Assembly (NCBI GenBank): GCA_035079385.1
Contig: JAVHKY010000063.1
Coordinates: 1,364,001 to 1,428,000, forward strand
Origin: Aspidiotus rigidus
Lineage: Eukaryota > Arthropoda > Insecta > Hemiptera > Diaspididae
Reading direction: 5' to 3'
DNA length: 64,000 bases
The number at the start of each line of letters is the position of its first letter. Position 1 is the first letter of the stretch. Below are positions 44,201 to 54,229 of the stretch, piece after piece. The position numbers and the translations under genes were made by a program. Under the pieces are notes generated by a model that saw nothing but the letters and a program-made list of their open reading frames with translations, was not told where the DNA came from and searched no databases.

Positions 44201-45313
44201 CTTTCTGTTTTGAACTTTTCGTTTTTTTCTACAAACTGATTGTAACAGTGCGTGTTATACCTGGTTGTACGACTATGAATGACCTCTATAGATCTCTCAT
44301 TGCATTATTGATACGGATATATGGTCCATGTTGTAATTAATGTAAGCTTTCTCGGGTGTATTTCATTGAAGAATTCATGCCGAAAAGTAAGTGAAATTTT
44401 AGTCACGACAAATACTTGCCATCGACACAAAACTTAGTCGCATATACAACAACGATTTTATAACTCTCGGTTAACGACCAAAGATGGGTGTTGCAGGTAA
44501 AACTGACCGAAAGTCGTGAAAAATTTGCTACCGGTCCTGCGGAAGCGCGAATAGATTAAACATCAATACTACAAATATTAACCGATGTATCCCCGTATAT
44601 TATAGGCTACATATTTGTAATACGTATGAGTAACGATTTGATGAATATGCGGAATTCAATTATCCTTTCTCGTAACTGCCTGCACGTATCTTTTTAGGTA
44701 TAGAATGGATGGGTCATTTACTCACACATACTTGCTCAATATTTTGCCACTCTCAGATAGAAATAAGAGGGGAGGGAAGAGAGTGAGAGAAAAGTTCATC
44801 AAATTGGATCAAATCTGTTATCTTCTTACTTTTTTTTTTTTTGGTGTGATAGAACATTTTAATCTACATTTTCACATCGCCATTCATTTGATTATACCCA
44901 CTGTTTTTCATATGAATTTCATGTTACCTAAATAACTCGATTCGTAAATGTTTCACGTGATTACTTGAGAACCTAATATCCTATCAAAAATCGGAAAACG
45001 GCATTGGACTCAGCGTTGAAAATGCATTAGGAATTTATATTCTCGTCCCGGCAATTTTCCAAAAATTTGAAACTGTTGGGTTGCGTTATGAGGGCAAATA
45101 AAATTCACGAGGACGACCCCGAATTCGTTCTTATTCTCATTAGTCATTACACACGAATGTACCGATATTTACCCATACATTTCGATTGCAGCATATTCAT
45201 CATCTCGCGTGTAATTTCAACCCATTTGAAAAATTTTTTGAAGATAGTATAACGGTTGGAACCTAATTTTAGATTTGAAAAAGGGTTTTTCAATTGTACA
45301 AATCTACTTTATT
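39386..45313. other. Nearly 6 kb without a recognised gene
   Basis: Simple repeats only: T12G11 near 39430-39453, poly-A near 40898, poly-T followed by (CT)n at 41176-41224, and poly-T near 44830. CTGAAATCTGCGAGTTTGCC near 43077 is a dispersed-repeat word. ORFs of 60-93 codons show no known motif. This is the longest stretch here without identifiable transposon sequence. Confidence 0.5.
41188..41224. repeat. (CT)n microsatellite
   Basis: About 17 CT units with one interruption, after a poly-T stretch. Confidence 0.9.
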
Positions 45314-45373
45314 AGTTGCTTTTACAAGAGTACTTTCGGGTGTTATCCCATCATCAGTTGTGTCGTCGCAACT
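45314..45373 (-). ncRNA. Hammerhead ribozyme candidate without a nearby PLE ORF
   Basis: On the - strand: AGTTGC, internal loop, ACAA, then CTGATGA, stem II (GGG...CCC), GAAA, palindromic AGTACT and cleavage base C, then TTGT, loop AAAA, GCAACT. Both halves of stem I (ACAA/UUGU and AGUUGC/GCAACU) pair perfectly. All core bases are present. No PLE protein is recognised upstream on this strand, so it is an orphan or belongs to an unrecognised element. Confidence 0.8.
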
Positions 45374-45414
45374 GGAGAACAAGGCCTTAACCATGAGTTT
45401 TTATAGTATAACAC

Positions 45415-45640
45415 TGTGATCTTATTGGCTATAACAATGCTGTGTTGTGATTGGTTCACTTCTTAGAAACTTATTCTCATAATAATATGACATTGTGTTC
45501 TTATTGGCTAAAACATACTGCTTCGTGGTTGGTTCAATTTATTGTCCTAAACACTGCGTTTCTATTGGCTACCTGGATTCCTGCCGTCTCATTGCTTGGT
45601 TCCGTTCTTCTTCTCTTGTCCAATCACCAGGCCGAATAAT
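45415..45640 (-). promoter_or_regulatory. Cluster of inverted CCAAT boxes
   Basis: Within about 210 bp the + strand has TTATTGGCTATAAC, GTGATTGGTTC, TTATTGGCTAAAAC, GTGGTTGGTTC, TCTATTGGCTACC and, on the opposite strand, TCCAATCACC. The alternation of two words suggests a small tandem repeat of CCAAT-type sites. It lies upstream of the 45.3 kb hammerhead on the same (-) strand and may be the promoter part of that element; this is inference. Confidence 0.4.
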
Positions 45641-46272
45641 TTTTCGCTGTCAAATGTGATTACGTTGTTCAAGAGGCAGGCTTTCTTCCTCTTGGCTTTT
45701 TTTTGCAATCCTTTCTTTGGAAATACTTCACTGTCGCAATAAAAACCTCCTCAAATAAGACGATGCCAGAGCATCACTTCCTTTTTGGTGTTCACAAGGC
45801 CCAAAACATGAGCGAAATGAAAAATACTCGAAGTCTTCCTGTGTCATCTCTTCACTGAGTTGCTTTCGATGAGTACGCATGTATCAATTAAGACAAACAG
45901 AGAACCTGTTCGTGGGAGAATTTTTCAATTCAATTTCGATAGCGACAGTTTCCTTGTTATAATATATTGCGACAAATTTTGGTCAAGACTTCACATTCAT
46001 TTTCGCTCTTTGATGATTGATTCACTGAAACTGATTGCCATGCATCAATAAAGAAATGGAGGTTTCAGCAATTCTTTGTATTGACTTACTTCATTGTCGT
46101 TTCTTCCCCTCTACCTATAGCACAAACCGAACGTTTACATCAAAAATTTTAGTAATGAGGAGAGAAGCTGGTTCCGCATGGACTTTTAATTCATCATTCA
46201 GAGCTAACTCATTCAAGATATGAAGAACCCTGCAAGTTATACAGCGTCCGGCTTAGTCAGTGTAATTAAAAA

Positions 46273-47419
46273 GACTGGTGTCCACGTGCGTCCCAGGCAA
46301 AAATGCGATATTACATTTGCGTCCCACGGTAGAAGTGGAAGATACCTACTTGCGTCCGAGGAGGATTTGAATGATATAGGCGATTTGCGTCCGAGATACT
46401 GATGGAAGGTACTTTCAAAAGTTGTCCGTCTGTGTTGTATCAAATTTTCCCAATTCACGGCTACAGAGACCGGCAGTACGTTCCTCTTGCTTTCTGTTTG
46501 CTTCCTGATAAGAAGGAGAGTACATATGAAGCAGCCCTTTGGCAGCTTCGCTCTTATTTACCCGCCGAACACTCTCCACCCGTCACCTTCGTCGATTTCG
46601 AGCGTGCGATCAACGGAGCCGTTCATAAAGTGTGGCCACTGAGTAAAATGACTGGATGTCGGTTCCATTTGGGGCAGGAATGGTTCCGTCATATACAGGC
46701 TCTGGGTCTACAGCGAGTATATAAGACACGTACCGGGGATGGTGTCTTTTTGAGGTCTTTCTTCGGACTACCATTCCTAAAACCTGAGGATGTAGAGCTG
46801 TGCTTTCATGAAGACATATCTGCAGCCTTACCCCGCGATGATCGTATTCAGCAATTTGCGGATTACATCCATGACGATTGTCCGTTTCCTCCTAAAATGT
46901 GGGCAGTCTATGATGGTTCCTGCATTAGAACAACCAATGCGTGCGAGGCATTTCGTTGTAAACTCAATCGCATGTTTTACCATTCCCACCCTCACATATT
47001 CTCTTTGGTGGAGGCCTTATTAGAGGTACAGAATATTACTCACTTGAAAATGCGGAACCCGCCGAATGTACTCGAACACCCGAAACAAAGAATAATAGAA
47101 GACGAGATGAAGAAGCTAGATGTGTACTTTACGTATTTTATTGTGATTTTATTTTATGTGTCATTTTCATGTATTATGACGACTAGATCAATGTTTTCAT
47201 GTCTTATCTTCCTAATCAGTATTACACAGTTACCCTTTATTTCATTCGCATATTCATGTAAGTATTATTTCTTGCGGGACGCAAGTGGTACATTTCGCGG
47301 GACGCAACTTGTACATCCATACTTCAACTGTGGGACGCAAATGAACCATATAATGTCTATTTGCCATGGGACGCAACCGAGTTAAAAACGGGTGTTTGGG
47401 ACGCACGTGGAAACTTGCG
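46273..47419 (+). mobile_element. Compact MULE transposon, 1147 bp
   Basis: The target duplication ATTAAAAA flanks it (46265-46272 and 47420-47427). The terminal inverted repeats share TCCACGTGCGTCCCA, and extra TGCGTCCC (left) and GGGACGCA (right) words, four or five at each end, fill the subterminal regions. One ORF covers most of the inside. An 8-bp duplication and DDE transposase fit Mutator-like elements. A related copy lies at 62460-63010. Confidence 0.85.
46402..47385 (+). CDS. MULE transposase, catalytic part
   Basis: The 327-residue frame starts MEGTFKSCPSVLYQIFPIHG, the block that normally reads DGTF and gives the first catalytic Asp; here the codon is Glu. Then come PLAFCLLPDKKESTYEAALW, PPVTFVDFERAINGAVHKVW (second Asp), MTGCRFHLGQEWFRHIQ (CxxH) and TTNACEAFRCKLNRMFYHSH (Glu). 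The last 70 residues are hydrophobic or encoded by the right subterminal repeats and are probably not transposase. The N-terminal domain expected before DGTF (compare 375-700) is missing, so the ORF is likely truncated at its 5' side. Confidence 0.8.
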   Translation: MEGTFKSCPSVLYQIFPIHGYRDRQYVPLAFCLLPDKKESTYEAALWQLRSYLPAEHSPPVTFVDFERAINGAVHKVWPLSKMTGCRFHLGQEWFRHIQALGLQRVYKTRTGDGVFLRSFFGLPFLKPEDVELCFHEDISAALPRDDRIQQFADYIHDDCPFPPKMWAVYDGSCIRTTNACEAFRCKLNRMFYHSHPHIFSLVEALLEVQNITHLKMRNPPNVLEHPKQRIIEDEMKKLDVYFTYFIVILFYVSFSCIMTTRSMFSCLIFLISITQLPFISFAYSCKYYFLRDASGTFRGTQLVHPYFNCGTQMNHIMSICHGTQPS

Positions 47420-47479
47420 ATTAAAAACTAGCTCTCCGGGGCTTGCTCGCTCCCCACTCTTAGCCGAGTGCAATTAGCC

Positions 47480-47700
47480 GTCTTTCTTAGACTCATAAGT
47501 CTAGTATAGGGTCTAGTAAAAGTCCAGTATGCTGTATGTTAACAGAGGCTGAACCAGCGCTTAACCTATAGTATACTACTGTACGTTAAGTGAAGTCTAG
47601 TATAATCCTCATATAAAACTACTTTAAAGCTAGTAAAATGCAACGGGAGGTCCTAGCGTAGTTGAAGTCCATGTTAAATGATAAACCTGTTATAATACTA
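47480..47700. repeat. CTAGTATA-type repeat block
   Basis: Repeated AAGTCTAGTATAGG, AGTCCAGTATG and AGTCTAGTATAATC words, as at 4.3, 37.3 and 57.7 kb. Confidence 0.6.
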
Positions 47701-47744
47701 TCCTTCATGATAGTAAAAAATCTCGCAGCTGTTCGGGGTTGCCT

Positions 47745-48470
47745 TCATTAACTTCGTTAATTGAGGCAAACAGGGAACCTATTTTATGGGAGTCATTAGT
47801 GTGCGAGATCAACATATAGCTCGAAATTTTTCCAAGTCCCTTTCCTATCATATATATTTTAGAAGTCCGAGTTTTTCTCAAGTCCCCATATATAGCCCGT
47901 GGTGGTAGAAATTTTAACAGGGAACCTGTTCTATGGGGGGCTTTTTGAGAAATTTGCCGTCCGCCGTCCAACAAAAAACTTGTAAAAATTTCGACTCTCG
48001 AGCCATATATGATAGAAAGGAGACTTGGAAAAACGACGGCTTCCTTAACGAAGTTAAACAAGGAACGCAGGGAACCTGTTTCATGAGTCATATGGGATTT
48101 GGTACTCAGAATTCAAGGAAGCCCTAGATAAAGCTAGTATAATGAAGGCCTAGACCTACTATAAGCCTAGTATAATATAGTTTGAGAATCGAAATTTGTC
48201 CAAGTTTTTTGTCGGACGGCGCACGTCAAATTTCTCAAAAAGCCTCCCATAGAACAGGTTTCGTGTTAAAATTTCCACTCTCGAGCTATATATGATAAGA
48301 GGGGGAGTTGAGTTCTAAACTAGGTCGGAGGTGATAATTTGATTGTAAAGATCGATTTTAACAGAGAACCTGTTTTATCGGGGAGTTTTGCGGAAAGAAC
48401 GTCCGCTATCCGGCCAGCCGGCAAAGCTCGGAGGTTGAGAATTTTTTCCAAGTCCTCCTCCTATCATACA
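47745..48470. repeat. Dispersed repeat family A, several nested copies
   Basis: The hallmark ACAGGGAACCTGTT or its inverse occurs near 47774, 47922, 48072, 48250 and 48361, with TATATGATAGGAGG and GCCGTCCGCCGTCC words between. Copies are in both orientations, as if repeatedly inserted into one another. An interior CTAGTATAATG block sits at 48130-48180. Confidence 0.7.
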
Positions 48471-49852
48471 TAGTTCGGTGGTCGGTGTTTATAGCTCGAA
48501 AGATAGCCCCTCCGAGTAACTGGGTATGCAATACTTCATACACAATTGTTTTGTCCTCTCAATGAGCCAGATATGCAACGCTTCAAACACCATAAGACTC
48601 ATATTATTGTCCCAGAGTATTTTAAATCCTCCTTCTATATAATAAAGAGTTTAATGGTCGAATCATAATAGCTTAGAGGTCGGATTTTTTCAAAGTGCGT
48701 AGCTCCAAAGTCCGGGCCAATAACTTCACAATTTGATGACTTCATAGATCTGGAACGTCAATATTTTTCAGATTCACAGGTTCCTGCCACCCCTTGTTCA
48801 ACTCCGTTAATGAACCCGTGAGTTTTTAATAAATTAAAAGATCATGAATAATAATGATGATCAATTACTTGATAAAGTCAAACATTTTCCAAGTGTCGCA
48901 AGATAGCCGACAACTTCAAATTCGTTCAAAGACCTCTAATTTGGGTGGTGTCCCTTCTCGGATACCTATTTACTCGAACCTATACGAAAATTTTCAAGTT
49001 CCGTGATTCGGTGCGGAAATAAAACACACACTAGGTGGGGTAGCCGCTTTATTCAGAATTTAACTCGATACAAATCCTTAAACCATAGAGGGATATGAAA
49101 ATATTGAGTTATACGCTAAGGTCATTGACTTCACGCTGCCAATCTGAGTAAGCTTGAACCATCTGACCGCTGTGTGTGTACGAATATGTGGATTGATAGG
49201 CGCGGAAAGGTACACCGAATTACTTGCCGCACACTTGACTCGATAATACAGATGAAACACGAAATAAGTTATTTAAAATGTTCATAAAGAAGTCGAAATC
49301 TTCATATTAACAAGTCGAAAATTTTTTGAGTTATGAAGTAAGTAGGTCGAAGCTCCTAGTCATCGCCGGGAGGCTAAGGTTCCCATCGAAAAATTTTACA
49401 AAAATCTAAAGTAAATCAAAGCACCTCTTTCTGTTTGAACTAAAATTTTTGAATTGCTGGAAGAAATAAGCAAAGATTCATCGGATAAAACCAAATAATA
49501 ATTATTAGGCTACATTTTGACTACAAAATCACTTATTGCAAGAACTCAAACAAGGGATCATTGAAATTTTAGTTAATTTACTTTGGAGAAGATGAGAATG
49601 TCGAAGCTAAGAAAGTCTGAAGTATTGCTTCTTCCAAAGTTTACAAGCAACCTCAATTTGTACTCGAAATAATTATTGAAATTCCGACTCAATCCCTTAT
49701 TAGAATCCTCTTTCAAAATTACCATTATCTCGACATTTTTTTTCGTATCAACAGCAGATAATTAATTCACTTATCTCACCCTGAGATAGAGTCACATAAG
49801 GTTTCAATTTCTTAATTAAACGAATCCGTTCCTTAAGGTTACGGCTATCCAT
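48471..49852. other. No gene recognised
   Basis: Degenerate repeat traces continue to about 48800 (GGTTCCTGCCACCCCTTGTT). Beyond that nothing is recognised. Confidence 0.4.
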
Positions 49853-49914
49853 CATAAACGAAAAAACGAATACTCTAAAGGGAGAGTAAACAAATGCAAA
49901 CCGCAGAAAATAAA

Positions 49915-49960
49915 AACGAAGGGAGCGCTTTCGGTTAAACAACCATCTTCAGACCTGAAA
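49915..49960 (-). ncRNA. Hammerhead-like motif of the CTGAAGA type in PLE 3' end
   Basis: On the - strand: CTGAAGA, T, GGTT, loop GTTT, AACC, GAAA, palindromic AGCGCT and C. Position 7 of the core (A instead of U) is variable in hammerheads. Stem II and stem III form well; stem I is weak, since only AGG/CCT pairs after a bulge. Confidence 0.55.
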
Positions 49961-49997
49961 TGAAAGCAACTGACGAACGAATGAGAAGGAAGAGGTA

Positions 49998-51464
49998 TTA
50001 AGATCGTCCGAACGAGAAATCACGGTGTGAATCATAAACCTGTTCGATCAAGCCATCTTCCGGAATGTACGAGTTGAGTATAGTGATACCGTCAGTGTTG
50101 AGGTGACGCATTATCTCTATATTCTCAAGGGCGATACGCTTACGGTAGGAATTCTCCTTATGGAGGAGCTTTTCGGATCCCTCGCGGAAACTGTGGCCAC
50201 TGTTAATCAAATGATCAGCGAAAGCTGACTCCCCTAAGCGTCCCTTCTTCCAAGACTTCAGGTGCTCAGCTACTCTAACTTTCATCTGGCGGCTGGTCTC
50301 ACCAATATAAAAGCCTCCACAATCCTCACATTCCATCTTATAAACACCACTCCTCTCATCAACCGGTATGGGATCCTTCAGTCTCACAAACAACCTCTTG
50401 ACTGTGGTATGGTTGTAAAACGCGGGTCTGAAACCAAACGGGCGAAGGGCCCGACCCAATTGCTGGGAGAAATTCCCCAGGAAAGGGAGACTGATCCAAC
50501 GCAAACGGCGATCACGGATCGTGTCTCGGGGAAGGGAGGTGGTGGAATCAAGAAGGCTCCTCGTAACTTTCCTCCGAACCATCACGTCAACGTCGACATT
50601 GACTCCATTCGCTCTAGCCAGGTGTTTTATAGTAAGTAATTCTTTCTTATAAGCAGGTTGACTCAACGGAATACGAGTCAGTCTGTGAACTAGGCTATGA
50701 AAAGCAGCCATCTTATGAGCAACAGGACCGAACGAACCACCGTGGACTAAAACATCGGTCGTAGTATCTTTCCTGTAAATTCCAAACTTGTGGATACCGT
50801 CTACAATAGAGATCGATAAATCCAAAAAGTTAATGGAAAATACCCCTATTTCCAACGTAAATTTGATGGAAGGGTACCAGGAATTGAGATACCTCAGAAA
50901 CTCACCAAGGAGATCTGGGTGACCAGTCCAGGTACATAGAACGTCATCAACGTACCTGTGCCAGTAGTGAATATGATTAAGTAACACCTGGTTCGAGGAA
51001 AAGAGATCAAGTTCAAACTTAGACATGAAAACTTCGGAGATAAGAGAGCCTAGAGGTGATCCAATAGGGATCCCTCCTTCCTCAGGGAACTCGAAAAATT
51101 TCCCTTCAAATTTACAGAAGTTAGGGGACCAGCAAGTATTCAGGAGATCAAAAAATTCCTGAAACTCATTGTGAGGAATGTTGGCACTGATGAGTAGCTC
51201 ACCCATCCGCTGGATAGTAGCAGCCTTAGGAATATTCGGAAACAAACCAACAACATCAAACGAGCAGATGGTCGTTCCTGGGGGAAGGCTTACATCCTTG
51301 AGGACGTCAGTTAAAGAGGCCGAATTCAAGACCGAATGAGGAGATTCAAAATCAATGCGATTTTTGAACCAACGGTCAAGGAATTTGGCAAGGAGGTAGG
51401 TAGGAGAGGAGACAAAAGAAACGACGGGTCGCATCGGGGTATTCTTCTTATGCACTTTGGGCAA
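49998..51464 (-). CDS. Penelope-like RT and GIY-YIG endonuclease
   Basis: The 488-residue frame starts MPKVHKKNTPMRPVVSFVSS within the RT. Motif A is TICSFDVVGLFPNIPKA near residue 66, motif B GIPIGSPLGSLISEVFM near 130, motif C HRYVDDVLCTW near 167 with the catalytic DD, and INFLDLSISI near 206. The connector (VHRLTRIPLSQPAYKKEL) follows near 260. The GIY-YIG domain begins near residue 370: GVYKMECEDCGGFYIGETSR, VRVAEHLKSWKKGR, FADHLINSGHSF. All catalytic residues I can judge are present. The true N-terminus lies in the overlapping frame at 51326-51766. Confidence 0.9.
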   Translation of the reverse strand: MPKVHKKNTPMRPVVSFVSSPTYLLAKFLDRWFKNRIDFESPHSVLNSASLTDVLKDVSLPPGTTICSFDVVGLFPNIPKAATIQRMGELLISANIPHNEFQEFFDLLNTCWSPNFCKFEGKFFEFPEEGGIPIGSPLGSLISEVFMSKFELDLFSSNQVLLNHIHYWHRYVDDVLCTWTGHPDLLGEFLRYLNSWYPSIKFTLEIGVFSINFLDLSISIVDGIHKFGIYRKDTTTDVLVHGGSFGPVAHKMAAFHSLVHRLTRIPLSQPAYKKELLTIKHLARANGVNVDVDVMVRRKVTRSLLDSTTSLPRDTIRDRRLRWISLPFLGNFSQQLGRALRPFGFRPAFYNHTTVKRLFVRLKDPIPVDERSGVYKMECEDCGGFYIGETSRQMKVRVAEHLKSWKKGRLGESAFADHLINSGHSFREGSEKLLHKENSYRKRIALENIEIMRHLNTDGITILNSYIPEDGLIEQVYDSHRDFSFGRS

Positions 51465-51766
51465 CCCGTAGAGGAGGGGGGGGGTGTGGGGTTAGGAACC
51501 AGGACGGCTTTTTTCAAAGCAGGAGTTTTGATAATAGCCTCACTCCTGTTGATGACACTCCTAACTTCTCTAACGTGCTTAGGAAAGCTGAAATCCCCAC
51601 TCTCTTTAGCACCACACTGCTGTAGGACTTCATGGACCTTGGAAGAATAGGCCGACCTCTCCATCACTACAACAGCGTTGCCCTTGTCAGCCTTAGTGAC
51701 GATTAGATCTCCCTCTTTCATCTTCCTCTTTAAACCCTGAATGACTCCTCCCAATTTATTGCTCAT
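51326..51766 (-). CDS. PLE N-terminal ORF (upstream of one frameshift)
   Basis: The first about 97 residues carry GLKRKMKEGDLIVTKADKGN and AVVVMERSAYSSKVHEVLQQ, the block preceding the RT palm in PLEs. Similarity leaves this frame at a run of nine C on the coding strand (near 51478) and continues in the 488-residue frame, so one indel separates them. After the run the rest of this frame is out-of-frame noise. It could be a real mutation or an assembly error in the homopolymer. Confidence 0.8.
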   Translation of the reverse strand: MSNKLGGVIQGLKRKMKEGDLIVTKADKGNAVVVMERSAYSSKVHEVLQQCGAKESGDFSFPKHVREVRSVINRSEAIIKTPALKKAVLVPNPTPPPSSTGCPKCIRRIPRCDPSFLLSPLLPTSLPNSLTVGSKIALILNLLIRS

Positions 51767-51821
51767 GCGAGGGAGGGGGTTTGTTTACTCTCCCTTTAGA
51801 GTATTCGTTTTTTCGTTTATG

Positions 51822-52430
51822 TTTCAATTTCTCCTAATAAGATGAATAACTCGAGGACCAACCTAAAAGCTCTAGAATGATCTACCGAATAGAATCACAA
51901 GATTACACTAAGTATGAAGAAATATTTCGTTGCCAATCGAAGTCTTTATTTTTTGCTCAAGTTCATTGGACTTTTCATGTTATTATTTTTTAATTCGCGC
52001 TATTACTCTAAGGAGCCTTTGCCGTCAACAAAGTAATTGTTGCCGTTGCCCAGGACGCACCACGTGGAGGTGGCTCCAATGCGTCCCAAGACACTAAAGA
52101 TCCTAGTCCTACTCTAAAGACAAAAAAAAAAAAAAAGGAATTCCCTATACATAGAAGACTGTGCACAACCACAGCGGTCAACCCCGGCTAACGAAGATAA
52201 AATCCCAGCGAGGTATATCCGAATGTGGTGTGCTGTACCTACATCTAAAAATTGAGAGAAGGCGCAGGCACCCACGTCAGTCCACCACGAATTACGAAGA
52301 CTGTTTACGTCTGCAACGCCTCAGTTACAACCTCAGATGGTTGCCTCTTCATTAGCGGAGACAGTAAACTGAGTTAACTCATCCTGCGTCCCACCGTGAG
52401 CTTATCCGATCGTGGGTGCCCAGAATAATC
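51822..52430. other. No gene; MULE-like end words
   Basis: CACCACGTGGAGG near 52058 with AATGCGTCCCAAG near 52078, and CTGCGTCCCACCG near 52385, resemble ends of the 46.3 kb MULE family. No pair of clean terminal repeats could be defined. Confidence 0.35.
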
Positions 52431-53150
52431 GAAAAGTACAATATCATCACGCGAGTGTGCGGCTAATCCGCACTTTGCGCTCAATGCACTTCCTGTAAGA
52501 CCTAACCATCATATAAATTGTAGAGTAATAGCGCGAACCAAAAATGAACAACACCTCTAGTCAAAATTTGGAGTTGTCGTGCCACCCGTGTTTCAGAATG
52601 GAACGGCCGCTACAAAATGACGATGGTTTCAATTTTAATTTTGATCTGGAAGAGAAAACAGTAGATTAATTTGAGCAAAAAGGAAAGAGCTCGCCATTGA
52701 CCAGTACCGATCGTCCAAACAGGAGTCGTCGGCTTACACACCCATATTTCAGAGTGCAACGGCTACTCCGGAATGACGGGTGGTGTAATCAAGCCCTAGA
52801 AATAATTTTGTCTGAAAGAAAGTACATTTTCTAATTAGAATTATTGGTGGGATTGATGGTAGCACAATATCATCGCACGCAGAGATATCCACACCATGCG
52901 CTCAATGTACTTCCTGCAATCCATCTGTAATACCGGAAACAAAAATGAACAACACCTATTGTCGAAATTTGGAGTTGTCGTGCCACCAGTATTACTACCG
53001 AATGGAACAGCCGCTACAAAACGAAGGTGGTCTCAATTTAAATTTTTATTTAAAATGAAAAAATATTCTATCAAAATTCAAAAGGCTTTTAAGATAAGCC
53101 CTAAAAATGATTTCGGCTGAAAGAAAATACGCATTTTAATTAGAACATTA
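52430..53150. repeat. Imperfect tandem repeat, period about 400 bp
   Basis: AAAAATGAACAACACCT followed by AATTTGGAGTTGTCGTGCCA occurs near 52542 and 52941; TGCGCTCAATG-ACTTCCTG occurs near 52477 and 52896; GCCCTA-AAATGATTT and CTGAAAGAAA words occur near 52791 and 53098. Offsets differ (about 400, 418 and 307 bp), so internal deletions followed the duplication. Confidence 0.7.
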
Positions 53151-53360
53151 GTGCTGGTATCCCAGCATGATTAGTTCAAGCAACATAAATGTATACCGGT
53201 ACACATAAGAAACATGCAAAAAATATATTTCAAAAAACCCCGTCGTGCAGTCATGCAAAACGAAAAACCGAGTGGAAAAAGTAAACACATCCACTTTCTA
53301 CGTCTGCACTAAACATACTAAACTGGTTGAAAGGATTGAGCGAACTATATGCACTTGCAA

Positions 53361-53790
53361 TTGAATGCAAGGTGCCGTGTGCAAACTTTACCTGTCCTTT
53401 CTTGCTCATTGGTTGAATGATTCAAAAGAGGGAGTGAATCAACGGATTGGAGAGGGTATCTTACAGGTACCTGGCACTTCAACAATGCTTGTTTACACAT
53501 TGTAAAAATGTATATGTGTCTTTGTATCTTATCATCAGTACATTTGAATAGTAGAAGGGTCAACAAGTTACAATTGGAAGATTGCGATCTTTTCCTATCC
53601 TTGTTGTTATCAGTAGGTACCTTAAAGCGCTAAAGGTATTTTCGCTCAATGTAAATAGAATGATGTGGACTCGCTTGAATGCAAGGTGACCTGTGCAAAC
53701 TTTACCTGTCCTCGCTTGCTCATTGGTTGAATGATTCAAGAGAGGGAGTGACAACAGATTCGAGAGGGTGTCTCACAGGTACCTAACTTT
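53361..53790. repeat. Direct repeat pair, offset about 312 bp
   Basis: TGAATGCAAGGTG, TGTGCAAACTTTACCTGTCC, TTGCTCATTGGTTGAATGAT and ACAGGTACCT occur in order at 53361-53475 and 53675-53785. A third fragment, AACAATGCTTGTTTACAC, occurs near 53483 and 53986. Confidence 0.75.
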
Positions 53791-54016
53791 TTTCTTATAC
53801 CCAGTCCGCCCCCCTTACCCATTGTGAGAACAGGTGAAGATGAAGGTGGGGCAATGTTTATTTTAAGCTTCAACATAGATACATTCCAAATGTTTCACTT
53901 TAAATGTAACAATGATAACTTTCAATAGTCTCTCCGTACCTAGCCGGCCAGGCCTGTGACTGCCGATAAGAGGAACCGGGCTTTTCAACAATGCTTGTTT
54001 ACACGGTGTGAATGTG

Positions 54017-54042
54017 ACACACACACACACACCCGCGCGCAC
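54017..54042. repeat. (AC)n microsatellite with CG tail
   Basis: About nine AC units followed by CCCGCGCGCAC. Confidence 0.85.
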
Positions 54043-54229
54043 AATGAGGTGCAACAGCTTAATTTTGGTGAGTAACTCCGATAGTTAAGTAGGGACGCAA
54101 ATTGAAGATAAAATTGAGATACTTTCGTAGATTTGAGGTATCCATCTAAGGTTTCACGGTTTTGCACTGGAGTGAATTTACCGCAAACTCTTATAAATTG
54201 GGCATTTGAAAAAATTTCGGCTCGCGCCC

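Larger units (their letters stand above)
49853..51821 (-). mobile_element. Nearly intact Penelope-like element bounded by a 42-bp inverted repeat
   Basis: The perfect inverted repeat (49853-49894 and 51780-51821; outer word CATAAACGAAAAAACGAATA) encloses a PLE with RT, connector and GIY-YIG in order, and a hammerhead-like motif in the 3' part. The element reads on the - strand. Length, about 1.97 kb, is short for a PLE, which usually also has long pseudo-LTRs; here they are reduced to the inverted repeat. The ORF is broken only once, in a run of nine G (+ strand) near 51478. Confidence 0.85.

Noticed and set aside
50262..50639. 125-codon + strand ORF
   Set aside because: Antisense shadow of the PLE ORF.
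53526..53545. CTGATGA on the - strand
   Set aside because: No stem II and no GAAA within range.
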